From NCBI GenBank assembly GCA_003586115.2, contig QVOM02000112.1, positions 106,604,701-106,668,700 of the forward strand: a DNA stretch of 64,000 nucleotides. The letters run 5' to 3'. Made by a program: the position numbers and the translations under genes. Every line of letters begins with the position of its first letter. The first letter of the stretch is position 1. The stretch is from Salvator merianae (lineage: Eukaryota > Chordata > Lepidosauria > Squamata > Teiidae). Positions 44,525 to 55,173 of the stretch are shown here, in pieces. The notes beneath the pieces are model-generated. The model had not been told where the DNA came from, did no database searches, and saw nothing but the letters and a program-made list of their open reading frames with translations.

Positions 44525-45125
44525 GCACAGAAGAGGTTATTTATTTATTTGAAATATTTCTGTGCTACTTCTTGGTTAAAAAACAAACAAAAAACAAAGC
44601 CTAAGCAGTTTACAAAACAGCAAGAAAAACACATAAAGCCATAAATTATATTAAACCATTATTAAAATCATAGGTGGGAAAGGAAAAACACTCAGAAAGT
44701 GGGAAGGGTAGGCACTCAATCTGAGGGGAAAGTGTTCCAAAGAATGGGAACCAACACAGAGAAGGCCAGACTGCAGGTAGTCACAAGATGGCATTCAGTA
44801 ATTCATGGTACCTGCAGCTGGTACCCTGATTATTTTAATGACGTCACTAGTCTATAATGAGAGAGGCAGTATACTAAGTAATCTTTGCCAAGAATAAAAC
44901 CTTGAATCTGTCCCAGCAGCTAACAGCAGCTATGCTAATACTCAAGCACCAGTTGCAGTTAGCAGAGCAGGTACAAGGACAGCCCCACATAGAGTGTGTG
45001 ACAGTAATCTAAATGAGAGGCACTGGAACTATACAATCTCTGTCAAAATATTTAGTGGGACACCAACTGTAGTTGGTAATAACACTCCAGGTTACAGAGA
45101 TCACTTGGGCCTTGAGCAACAATGA
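44525..45125 (-). mobile_element. LINE 3'-region repeat, probably L2-type, minus strand
   Basis: It begins on plus with (TTAT)n and a GTGCTACTTCTTGG...AAGCAGTTTACAAAAC stretch. It continues with GTGTTCCAAAGAATGGGAAC, GAGAAGGCCAGACTGC and GGACAGCCCCACATAGAGTG, followed by ACAGTAATCTAAATGAGAGG. These phrases, in this order, are a common dispersed repeat of squamates. I infer the long 3' part of an L2-type LINE. It is non-coding. Confidence 0.55.
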
Positions 45126-45134
45126 TGACTCAAG

Positions 45135-45580
45135 GGGCCTTTCTGCATGGACCCCTAATCTGTCTTAAGGGTCTGTGTAGAACACTTCTAGGCTTCATGT
45201 AGATCTGCACATTACGGCAGATCTACAAGGCCATGTCCCCTGCTGGTCCACTCTGTGTGCACGCTCTGTGTGATTAATCAGGACTACCAATGGACCAGCA
45301 GGCCTGATCCAGGACATGGGAGGCATCCAGATGCATGCCTCTGGTGTTCAGGACTAGTGGGAGTCATCTTTCAGTGGCATGTGAGGTTAGGAACTTTACC
45401 TAGCCTTTGGAGGTGTGGAGATGTAACCATGAAGCTCTTGCAAGCTTCACAGCCACACTGTGGGCTGATACGGATCAGCGCCATCAGTGCAGATGGCACT
45501 GAGCTGCGATCTGAATCAGTGGGCTGAGTCAGTCTGGACCCACTGATTCAGATCTACTTCAGGTAAGTGCAGAAAAGGCC
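45135..45580. mobile_element. H2 MITE with AAG target duplication
   Basis: The ends are GGGCCTTTCTGCATGGACCC and CAGGTAAGTGCAGAAAAGGC plus C, flanked by AAG at 45132-45134 and 45581-45583. Hairpins in order: CCTTAA-centred pair near 45152-45170, a GTAGATCTG/CAGATCTAC pair near 45199-45228, CTGCTGGTCCA with TGGACCAGCAG (45240-45302), and GAATCAGTGGG with CCCACTGATTC (45514-45550). It is collinear with 5512-5986. Confidence 0.82.
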
Positions 45581-46148
45581 AAGGAGTGTAATCCCATCTA
45601 GAACAGGAAAATCCCCCAGTTCCCGAACATGAGAGTTACCCACCTACAAAGTCTTGGCCTAAGCAATTTTACCTGCATTATAAAGTTTGTGCTAAAATTC
45701 TCTCTTTTATACAACTGTGGAAGATAAATGCATATTTCATAACACCAAACTGCATTCATAGCAGATCAGAGGAAGCATCCACACCTCAGCCACACTGGGT
45801 GCTTCAAAGCAGAATTGTTCAAAGCAGTCACAGGGGCAAGGCATGTGATGTCCACATACTCTAACTCTCACCCCATCCTTCTTTCAAAACCGAGAACTCA
45901 ACTTTGGGGAGAGGGACGCTATCTCTATCTCACCAAAAAGGATTCCAGAAGTGGGCCTTTCTCGGCATGACACCTGCACACCTGCTGTCATATGTCTACA
46001 AGGTGCAGCAAGAGCACCTGAGGGTGGGTTCCCTCAGAGCTCTTTATCCCACACAGCAGGAAGGGAGCTGTGGAGGTAGTTGCAGGCCCTCTGGTGCCCT
46101 TGTCAGAGCACTGTATAGTAACGGGTGCCCTAGGCATTTTGTTGCTGC
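45581..46148. other. unassigned; repeat family G text 45930-46140
   Basis: TTCCAGAAGTGGGCCTTTCT (45950) is the family G core. The hAT element at 46149 interrupts this block. No host gene. The 183-codon plus frame (45904-46455) runs through family G and hAT sequence and is not real. Confidence 0.4.
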
Positions 46149-46928
46149 TAGGGATGTGCGCGAAGGCATTTTCCGCCTTTCGCTTCGCAGCGAAGAGAAG
46201 ACGGCAAAAAAAATCTTCGCGCGAAAAAATCCTCACCGAAAGATGCCGGCTTCACTTCGCTGCGAAGCTTTTCGCACAGGGCTTCATTGCCAGCCACTGG
46301 CCAGCCCACCGGCTCTGTACCCATCCACCCTTAAAGATATGGTGGCAGTTCATATCTTTATGGGTGAACGGGCACAGAGGCGGCAGGCTGGGCAATTGCT
46401 GCCAATGAAGCCATGCCGCCCCTACACCCTGCATCCCCCCCCACAAATAAAATAAAAAAGAAAAGAAAAGCCCCTTCATCCCCCCCAACACACAAGTAAA
46501 ATAAAAAGTAAAAAGTAAAGTAAAAAACTTACCATTCGTAGAACCATTCGGCGCGTGTCCTTTTCGAGCTCTCCGGCTCGTCTGCGCTCCCCCCTCCCAT
46601 CAGGGAAGCCTCTATTGGATGTCTGTTTCCCTGGCAGCAGGGAAGCGAGGCATCCAATAGGCTGGTGTAGCAGTCAGTCCAATATACTTACCAACTGCTG
46701 ACACCAGCACAGCAGCCAGTAGAAATTCTACTTCCTAGAACTTGTAGGAAGTAGAACTTTTACTAGGCTGCTACAGCAGCGAAGGGCAATGAACGGCAGC
46801 GAAGGAAAAGGTAAGTCTTTGCTCTTCACGTTCGTGGGGAAGGGGTTTTTCGCCCCTCACACGAAAACAGCGGAAACATTGTTTTCACTTCGAAAGCGGA
46901 AGGTGGCGAAAGTTTTCGCCCATCCCTA
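46149..46928. mobile_element. hAT-a element, 780 bp, exact 8-bp duplication
   Basis: The ends are TAGGGATGTGCGCGAAG and TTTTCGCCCATCCCTA. GTTGCTGC is duplicated exactly at 46141-46148 and 46929-46936. The interior has CGAAG/CTTCG-rich subterminal repeats on both sides (46160-46270 and 46850-46920) around a non-coding core with A-rich stretches at 46443-46510. No transposase frame. It is the largest hAT copy here and CpG-rich at its ends, so fairly young. Confidence 0.88.
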
Positions 46929-49064
46929 GTTGCTGCACCCCTGGAGCCTCTTCAGGGCACCTGCCACCATAAGCATGGATGCTCCCAGAATGTGGCTCAA
47001 GGCAGTTATAAGAGATCAGAGGTTCCCCATCAATCAGCACACCATTGCTCCACCATCTCATTTTCATTTACCCTTACTTGGAAAATTAGATGTAAGAGCT
47101 ACCTGAGGTTGTGGATAGCTTTATCCAAATTTAGGCCATTTTTGACTTCCTGGCATGGACCACTCCAATGGGACCAAAGCAGGAGCAGGGTGACTGTTCC
47201 AGAACAAGTCTGTCTGCATTGCGTTGGCTAATACAAGATAGCCCTCATGCGAGCTTCAGAGCTGACTCCAAGGTCTCCAGTGGCCAGGAACAAAAGTTTA
47301 CCTGGGAGACCCATTTCAGCAGTGCAACAAGGCACACGGCTGAAATGGGTCACCCACAGGAAACCAGATTATGGAGCCATGCTGCCTTTGCACGTCTCTG
47401 TGATCCAGTTTAGCGGCCACTAATCCATCCAAAAGGTCTTCCAGTATTTTGGGCCACCTAATCTGGTATATGCTCCATCCAATGTGGATGGACCATTGTA
47501 GCAAGGGCCAGGGCCTTCCTTGGACCAGACCAAGATGCAGAATGGAGGCTCTTGGCCCCCTAAAGGCGGACCTCTGGTTGACAAGGGGGCAGGACAGGTG
47601 ATCAGTTGCACATCAGATACCCCACTCTCCCACTCTCTGAAAGAGATCATCTACCAGTAAACAACTTAGATTTACTGCGAAGTGACCCTTTGATCACCTC
47701 CTTGCTAACTCTTGGGCCACATACTAGGTCAGTGGCCCAGCATTTGGTGTAACCTCTGGCCCTTTGGCAAGGAAACTCATCTGTGTGAGTAGAGTTCCAC
47801 TTGCACAGAAGAACCATTTGTCCAAGGCCTTCTCACCGTCACACCAACTACAAGGTGACTCGGCTCCATCTGGACCCATTGGGGCTTTGTTTAGATGAAA
47901 CCTGCACATCCCTCTCGCTTCAATGCTCAAAAATCTATCTGAGGCTCCAGCTATTTCTTCAAGCCAAGTCCTAGCATCGGACTTGAGCTTACAAGGTCAA
48001 GCTCCAGAAGTAAACATTTCTTGCTGTACTTTTGACCCAAGCCACAAATATTTAGAAACAGAGAGGGGGCGACTATTGAGGGGAGGGAAAATCGGATCTG
48101 ATGAAGAACAAGTTACAAACCCTGGTTAAGAAGAAAAATGTTACCTTGAAACATGATTGAAGTTACACCCTATATGATGTCTATATTTTAACTGTTGACA
48201 ATATAAAGGAGACCCCGCAGTATTACCTTATCCTGCCTAATGAATGTTATCGTGAGGAAAAGGTAAATCAGTAACAGCTAAGATCAAACGAACCTCTCTT
48301 CTTTTGAACATACAATGCCCTCATTTATATAAATCCTCACAATCTGCCAGCCTTCCTGATCTGAACACAGCAAATGAACCCAAAACGGCCGGCAAAGAAG
48401 GCCTACTTGTCTTGGAATGCCAAATAGCAGCCTGAAAGAGCAGTCCAAAAGATTTGCTGGAATGACCAGTCACTGGACTCCCATTTGCTATGACTGTCCT
48501 TCCAGCTGTGAAATCAAGTGTTGGTCTTGGCAGAAGAAGCAAAGTTCATCACACCTTCTCTTGTCTAGACTGAAGAAGAAAACAATTCTTTTAATATATT
48601 ATTTGCCATTCCTTGCCAATTTCTCCATATAGACGTTTTAAAACATCTCAGGACTTTTCTTTCTTTTCTTTCTATTTTAGAAGATCAAGTACTTTAGAAT
48701 GGAAACTGGCATTATATACACAATCTGACTGGCATCGGACCTTTTATTTTCTGCCTTACTGAAGAATGTCTGGAGGCCTCCAAACACACTGAATTTTGAT
48801 GAAAAGCTGTTTCTAAATACAGCTCCTTTACAAATGGGAGTGAACTCAACACCTCATGTAGAACAGTGTTTGTCTTTTCAGCTCTGCCCCATGCCTCTGC
48901 TTTCTTTTGGAGCAATTGAAATTATTCACTTACCTAAACAGATAGACAATTTACAAAATCTCCATGTTGTAGCACTGCTTTGGGAAGCATTCATGGCAAC
49001 CACTGTGACATCATGGCTAGAGTACTGGGCTAGAATCTGGGGCTGTTTCCACACAGTATTCATT
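46929..49064. other. mostly unassigned; hairpin-rich 47150-47600
   Basis: 47308-47320 (GACCCATTTCAGC) pairs perfectly with 47339-47351, and CCATCCA-ATG-TGGATGG follows near 47476-47492, so 47150-47600 is probably an unclassified MITE. 47650-49060 shows no recognisable feature. Confidence 0.4.
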
Positions 49065-49582
49065 GGCTGTTTTGGCACTTACAACAGTATAATGTTCTAA
49101 TTAGCAGAGTTTGGGCCGGCCAGGATCAGGTACGATGATGAGTATTTGCACTTGTCAGCAGTGGAACCATTAGCAAGCTGACCAACAGGGGGAGCAGTGG
49201 AAATGGGAATGCACTAGTTAGGTAGCTGTGTCCAAACCCAGAAGACCTGTGTCTGGACTTATGTCCGAAACAGCTGCCAAGGTCCAGACCCCAAAGTCCA
49301 AACCTGGGTCCAAAATGTCTGATGGTGCTTGCGAGGCCACGCAGTCCCCACCCCGCCACCATTCCACACCAGGAAGTGGTGCGAATGCACCTTTCCTGAT
49401 ATGCATCTGATCACACAAGTTAGCTTCCAGACAACAATTTTCTTGACCAGCACTATTCAGCTTCAGGTGACCATCAGGTGGGCTTATGTAGGTTTCAAGT
49501 CGGCTGAGGCTGTTTGCAGGTGCAAATGCTCCATACTACTGAGTGTCTTAGAACGTTCTATTTTCTAAGTGCGAACAGGCCC
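49065..49582. mobile_element. H1 MITE with ATT target duplication
   Basis: The ends are GGCTGTTTTGGCACTTAC and CTAAGTGCGAACAGGCCC, with ATT at 49062-49064 and 49583-49585. The central part (GTCTGGACTTATGTCCGAAAC...) has several GTCC/GGAC inverted pairs. It is non-coding. Confidence 0.75.
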
Positions 49583-50187
49583 ATTATCCCGCACCCTGCT
49601 AAGCCAATCATCCGGCCCTGGATCTGCCAGGCAGCTGGCAGACCCTGCCAAGGACTATCAGCCTTGCAGACACCCCATCCTGGACCAAATATGAAGGCTG
49701 CAGGGAAAAGTTCCCAGTCTCCAAAGTTGCCAGCAGGGCTTATTTTTAGCCAAGTACTCAGAAGCAGTCCACTTCTGGAGCCATTACTGGTGCCTCAGGA
49801 AATGGTATTGGGCTCCTTTGCCCTTGTAGACTGGATCAGCCACTTGTCTGCTGTCTGCAATGCAAGTGCTGGTATGGTATACAGCCCTGGAATGCAGTGT
49901 AGACTGCTTATGAGCAGTCACCACTTTCACTCCATAGACTAGTCCAATTCCCAGTTCCATATGGAGGCAGCTAGAGAAGTGCATGAACTTAAAAGTGGTC
50001 CAGTTCAAATTAAACCAAAATCATGTTGAGTTGGGTTCGACTGGCAACCAGGTCAAACCTAGAATCTGGGTCTAGATAGAACCTTGAATTGTTTGCAAAC
50101 CACTTGAATGTTAAAAAGAGAAAAAGATATTGAAAATACATTAAAATCCCCTATTTAAATAAGACAATGGCAAATTTTAATAGTTCA

Positions 50188-50188
50188 A

Positions 50189-50219
<31 letters not shown>

Positions 50220-50222
50220 ATC
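50188..50222. repeat. (AATA)n microsatellite
   Basis: Eight to nine perfect AATA units. Confidence 0.97.
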
Positions 50223-50289
50223 ATGGTGGTCTTTACTTTGCTATTGCAGTCAATTTGAAAAACCTCAATAGTTGTTAATTATAGGAAGC

Positions 50290-50314
50290 TTGGTTGGTTG
50301 GTTGGTTGGTTGGT
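50290..50314. repeat. (TTGG)n microsatellite
   Basis: About six TTGG units in a row. Confidence 0.95.
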
Positions 50315-50615
50315 TTGATTCATTTCTTTTTGTTATGCTCTAGGTTATAAAACATAATTGGTAATGAAAAAACTCTCTAACTGCAGAAGTTATCAAGAAA
50401 GTCTAAATTATTCACTGAATTGAACCAAGACCAGTGACAGAGGGTAGCTCCTAAAAGACCATTCTGAAGCTGCAGAATTCTGTGATTTGCTCTTTAGGGG
50501 AGGGCAAGCTTCAGAAAATATGTTATTGCTCTGCCCCTGCAGAATGTGGTTACAATATCACGGATAACTTCACAGATGCACCATGGGCCAACACAGACTA
50601 AAGGACAGCTAAGTC

Positions 50616-50826
50616 CAGAGACGGCCTGGGACTTTAAGGGCGGGTGTTTGCGCCTTGCGCAAAGTGCACCATAGCTGTTTGCGGGGCCTCCGGGTCTCCG
50701 TACTGCTGCAGCAGGTCTCTAGGCAACCTGCTGCGGAAGTACAGAGGCCCGGAGGCCCCGCGAACAGCTATGGCGCGCTTTGTGCAGTGTGCAAAGCCCC
50801 GCCCTTAAAGTCATGGGCCGCTGCTG
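50616..50826. mobile_element. hAT-b foldback MITE, complete copy
   Basis: It starts CAGAGACGGCCTGGGACTTT and ends AAAGTCATGGGCCGCTGCTG. The flanks GCTAAGTC (50608-50615) and GCTAAATC (50827-50834) agree at 7 of 8. Almost the whole element is one GC-rich palindrome: CTTTAAGGGCGGG...CCTGCTGC on the left mirrors CAGGTTG-side text to CCCGCCCTTAAAG on the right, with the turn near 50725. The nested copy at 15614-15737 is a one-arm derivative. Confidence 0.85.
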
Positions 50827-50999
50827 GCTAAATCCTTAAAATCTCTTCTCCACCTTTCCCAAGCAAAACCCCTTTGATCTAAACACTGTTGGCCTTAAAT
50901 GTTAGCTGCATGGACTTCAGATGTGTAGTTCTTGGTCTTTCTGTGTTTTTTTGCCTTTTGTACTCAGTGTGCCTTTGGACAAGTCACCTTCTAAGCACT

Positions 51000-51112
51000 A
51001 TTCTGAAAATTTTGTATTTATGATTTCATTTCATGATTTTTAACCAGTTTTTAGTTTTCTCTCACTCTTTTAAACTGTTGCAGCCTGCCCTGAGGTCTTA
51101 GAGAAGAGATAC
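51000..51112 (+). mobile_element. L2-type LINE 3' end fragment
   Basis: T-rich 3' UTR text followed by TTGCAGCCTGCCCTGAGGTC matches the L2-type end also seen at 52170-52200 (TTGTAACCCACCCTGAGACC) and 58868-58890. It is short. Confidence 0.55.
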
Positions 51113-51114
51113 TT

Positions 51115-51235
51115 TCCTCCAGCTGTTCCTGATCTACAACTTCCAGAATTTATTCTCCCAGTGCTCTGTGAGGTTGGCATGGAATACTAGGCATTGAATG
51201 TTGGGAGTTATAATTCAGAAACATCTGGAGGGGTA
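51115..51235. mobile_element. palindromic MITE (CTCCAGCTGTT ends)
   Basis: CCTCCAGCTGTTCCTGATCT with ACAACTTCCAG on the left pairs with TTGGGAGTTATAATTCAGAA and ACATCTGGAGG on the right. This foldback, built on an ACAACTCCCA motif, is a very common short repeat in reptile genomes. It is non-coding. Confidence 0.7.
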
Positions 51236-51884
51236 CAATTGAGCACCTCTGCCTTTGAGTATAGGGTAGGCGTAAATGGAAAATAAATAAGCATCATAAC
51301 ACAGAATACATTTCATTCTTCTGACTAGTCAGGCTTGGGTGGAAAGCAGTATTGGCTCTTAGGCCCTTTCTGCACTGAATTATTGTCCGTCAACATCTCC
51401 TGCTCTTAAGATCCAACAACAGTTATACAATATGAATGTCATATTAATACTTTTTTCCTCTATGCACTATATACTACTTGATTATGAATGTGAGCTTTTA
51501 AAATTCTTCAGGACACGTGAGTTATTATTCCATGCGAGTTTGGAGGAAGGATTCAGCTCTCTTACTTTCATTTTATAATGCGGGTGGGGAAGATTTCTTG
51601 TCAACACTATTCTTGCAAAAGCTTCCCATTTCAGCTAAAGAATCAGTCTGTCTTCACCTAGACCCATAACCTCAGCCTGCATGATGAAAGATCATCTGAC
51701 TCATTCCTTCAGCCTTGCTGCGGGAGCAAATATAGAACCAAATTTGATCTCTTCTCCTAGTACAATGTGGTTCTCTAATAGATGAGGAGAGCCTGGAGAG
51801 GCTATTTGAGGGCCTGAGGTATGAATGAAATAAAGGTTTTTGAGGGCAGTCCTCTTCTTAAAGGGCCTTATTGAAAAGTGTTGC

Positions 51885-52212
51885 AACATGGACCCCAAAT
51901 ACCTAAAGGAGTGCCTCCTCCCATACAGGCCTACCTGTATATTATCCTCCTCTTGGCGGCACTATCACCCCCAGAAGTTAAAGGAATGGAGAACCCATGA
52001 AAAAGCCTAGGCTATGAATGGCCTGTCTTCTAACATGCTTCCTCTATATTTTCAGGCTGTTCATAAAAATGCACCTCTTTATCCATGCCTTTAGCTGAAG
52101 AGACCTTCTTTTCCCCTGAGTATTGTGTCATTTTCAACTACTGTTAGTTTTTTCATTTCTGTATTTTAATTGTTGTAACCCACCCTGAGACCTTAGGGTC
52201 ATAGTCATACTC
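51885..52212 (+). mobile_element. L2 LINE 3' fragment
   Basis: It starts CATGGACCCCAAATACCTAA (same L2 position as 18598-18620) and continues with degenerate C-terminal ORF2 text (LFIKMHLFIHAFS near 52060). It ends in the 3' UTR TTGTAACCCACCCTGAGACC. Stops throughout. Confidence 0.75.
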
Positions 52213-54589
52213 TTATAAGAGCCTGGAATGGACTGCCCACACCTACTGTGCCGCCACTGCCATACCAAATGTTTGTTTTTCCCCTTTGCTTGGTAAAAGA
52301 TAGGTTTCCTATTTATTGCTTGGTAAAAGATAGGTTTCCACCACACTGAAGTTTGCTTTTACCAAGTGAAGGGGTTCAGTGTGGTGTGGTGGCAGGGGGC
52401 AGGGGGCAGCAGCGCTGGGCGGGTACTGTGAGTGTCAGTAGTGTCAGCGATGTGATCGGGTTGTCAGTGGCAAGGTTAGGATCAGGGTGGTGAGGTCAGG
52501 GCCTTCCCTACTGGCTGCCTTCCATATCCCTGCTGAGCTCAGCAGCAACCCTTTGCCTGGCTCTGTTTCTGGCTGAAACAGACTCAGTGCTAAGATTATC
52601 TGATTGCAGGATAATCCCATTCCAGGCAGGAAAGTCCTCAGAAAAATCAGAAATGCACTTTGACATGTAGTCTCTGAGGCCTGAAGATGGCATTTGTTCT
52701 TCTTAAATATAAGGTGTAACCAGTGCCTAGGTATAAGGCAGGATAAGGCATTTTTCCAAATATTTGCTGATGTGTTTTTAGCCCTTCTAACAAAACATTT
52801 ATTTTGGTACAGCAACTATTGTACCATTGTAAAAGGCAAGATGCTGTCCCTTTGGGCAAAGCAGAAATGCAGACTTTTCTGGTGCAGCTGAAATGAATTC
52901 TGCTAGAGCGCAAAATGGCAGCTTCAGTCATCTTGGAACAGCTGCAAAAACACTCTATCAGGGCAGGCAACTGGATATGCCAATACACATATGGGTAGGT
53001 AAAAACCAACTATTTCTCACTACCTGATCTCTTCCAATTTCAGCATGGAAAGACCTCCTGCAGTATTCTTTAGTTGCAACATGAAGGCCTCTGAGTGTGT
53101 TGTGCATTTGGGCCTGCCTTGTGCAGCCTCAGCACTTCCTGTACTTGGAAACAGCACAGGAATATCTAATGATGGGCTTAGCATATAAGCAATTTCCACA
53201 TGGCATGCATTATCCTGTGCCCTGCAGATCTGATCTTAGTCTAATCAAGATTAGAAGGATAGTGTCTGAAGATGCCAGGTGGGACTTTATTAAGCAGGGT
53301 GCCCAGAAGTAGTTCACTTCCAGGGCAACTTCCAGCAGCCTAGCAAAATGGTACTGGGCTCATCACACCAGTAGACTGAGTCAGCTACTCAGTGTGTTAT
53401 AACACAAGTAGCTGGGTTGGTCTACGGCCACTACACTACAAAGCAATCTCCTGTTGGAGCAGGTTCTAGTGCCATTTTTCTGCAGGGACTATTGTTTGCA
53501 TGTGGATGCAACATTCTACTGGGAGAAATAACCTCCAAGTAAACATGTCTGCAATGTGGACAAGGTATTTCCCAGGGGTTGCTGGCTTGGCCCCGCAGCC
53601 CAGTGCAGATCCTGCCATAGATGCCTCCCAAGCACCTTCCAAGCTGAGAGGAGGAGGTATCAACAGAACTTTGCAGAGATCAAAGGGGTGAATTTGAAAC
53701 AAGGGTACCAATTCTTGTCCTGTTGGGAGCAGTATGATTGAGACATATATTTCTCCAATGCTTCCTTGTGCTGTATTGTTTTGTATCACTAAATAACTTT
53801 GCTTGAAAATACCAAGTGCTGTGGCTTGCTCTCAGGCTAGTTAGCTGACACTGAGCTGGTCATGGCTTAGGGTCAGGTTAATACTTCTTCTTACTTTCTG
53901 TTGCATGGTGTAATGCTGCAGCTTTCCTATCTTAATAAACAAGAAAATATGTAATTCCAATAAATAGGGCAGTATGTGCATAGCAGTGGACACTCACAGG
54001 GAATTTCCTCTTGCTGCGTGGAAAAGTCTTTGCATATATAAAAATATATTTTAGGTTGTTTCCAGAGTTTGGACATTTTCTTTCGGGGGGAGGGTGGCTC
54101 AGGGTTCTTTTTAGAATTGCGGTCCAAAATCAATCTTTCCCAAACTTCATTTGTTATACTTCTTTTCAGGCTTCTCAGCAGGGAAGGACAACTCTCATCA
54201 AATTTCATTAGTCATATTTACCATCTAAAGTTCTCTCCAATCTGATATTAGTCTGTATATATTCAACAATAGCAACAACAAAAGTCACCCAAGTGTATTG
54301 ACAGTTTATTTTCTAGAAAACTGTTTTTTTTCTGGAAGATCCTAAAACAGTGGTGCCCAAAGCATGGCCCAAGGGCCATATGTGACCCTCAGTGGCTGTC
54401 TCTGTTGCCCATAAGGAGAGGCTCAATCCAAGCTAATTCTGTACAATGAAAAACCATTGGTTTTGAATTTTGCACTCCTGGACTTAACACCAATCAGACT
54501 TTCTGGTCCCCATGTTTGAAAGGTCACAGGCGTTTTATAGCTAACAAGAAGACTTTGAGCCTAGTTATTCATAACTATTTCAGGCTTGC
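52213..54589. other. mostly unassigned
   Basis: It holds a 24-bp direct duplication (52286-52339), family G text near 53290-53360 (CAGAAGTAGTTCACTTCCAG), and at 54349-54420 a hAT-like phrase CAGTGGTGCCCAAAGCATGG. Frames up to 123 codons show no domain. No gene is recognised. Confidence 0.35.
52286..52339. repeat. 24-bp tandem duplication with nearby inverted copy
   Basis: A 24-base phrase starting TTGCTTGGTAAAAGATAGG occurs identically at 52286-52309 and 52316-52339 (30-bp period). An inverted piece (GCTTTTACCAAG) is at 52354-52365. Confidence 0.95.
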
Positions 54590-54805
54590 ATCAGTAAAGG
54601 TGTCATCCCCACTCATCATGTTAAGGCAGCTTGGGTGGAGGGGATGGTTTTGTCACTGCGGCCTGATGGTGTGGCAGACTGTCTCCTTCATTGTCAGCCA
54701 GGTTGCCTTGTCAAGTATGCTGATGACACCCATCTCTACTTCTCAGTACCAACTGAATCAGTGGGGCAATTCAGGTTATGGACCAGTGCCTGAAAGCAGA
54801 CATTG
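54590..54805 (+). mobile_element. L2 LINE reverse-transcriptase fragment
   Basis: TATGCTGATGACACCCATCT followed by CTACTTCTCA encodes YADDTHLYFS, the L2 RT active-site box. Upstream text (CTTGGGTGGAGGGGATGGTT...) is the preceding RT region in broken frame. The 5' and 3' parts are absent. Confidence 0.8.
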
Positions 54806-54984
54806 GGCCAGAACAACACCAGGAATGGTGTGTTCCAGCCAAGCCCAGCTCCTGTACTGATTCTGAAGCTCATGTGAGCTTCAGGGTCAGCCTGCATTAG
54901 CTCAGAGCCTCTGGGGGACCCATTTTTGGCAGAGTCGTAAGGTGCATCGCCAAAATGCATCCCCCTGTAACTGGAACACAGAGA

Positions 54985-55165
54985 CTTGCATCTTCTGCAC
55001 ACTCCTTATTCCAGATTAGGGTCTAGTATGCCAGTAGACCTCAATATCTAGGTCAACCAGTGATCCAGATCAAGGGCATCTTGATCTGGATCATGCTCTA
55101 TCTGCATGGATGGAGGGTACTAGCAGTAGTTGGGGTCCCCTATATTCCGTACTAATATGAGGAAG
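54985..55165. mobile_element. H2-type MITE fragment
   Basis: The left end CTTCTGCACACTCCTTATTC is followed by CAGATTAGGG, close to other H2 left ends. A perfect hairpin follows: GATCCAGATCAAG at 55072-55084 with its complement at 55090-55102 (13 of 13, 5-nt loop). The CR1 element lies directly to the right, so the right part of this MITE is lost or truncated. Confidence 0.55.
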
Positions 55166-55173
55166 GAAGGCCC

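Larger units (their letters stand above)
49583..50615. other. unassigned; repeat G text, hAT-a-like text and microsatellites
   Basis: 49690-49930 carries family G text in inverted orientation (CAGTCCACTTCTGGAGCC). 49975-50110 has hAT-a-like words (AGAAGTGCATGAAC, GGTTCGACTGG). (AATA)n is at 50188-50222 and (TTGG)n at 50290-50314. No gene is seen. Confidence 0.4.

Noticed and set aside
45904..46455. 183-codon plus-strand frame
   Set aside because: It crosses from family G repeat into a hAT element at 46149 and has no domain. The junction is a transposon boundary.
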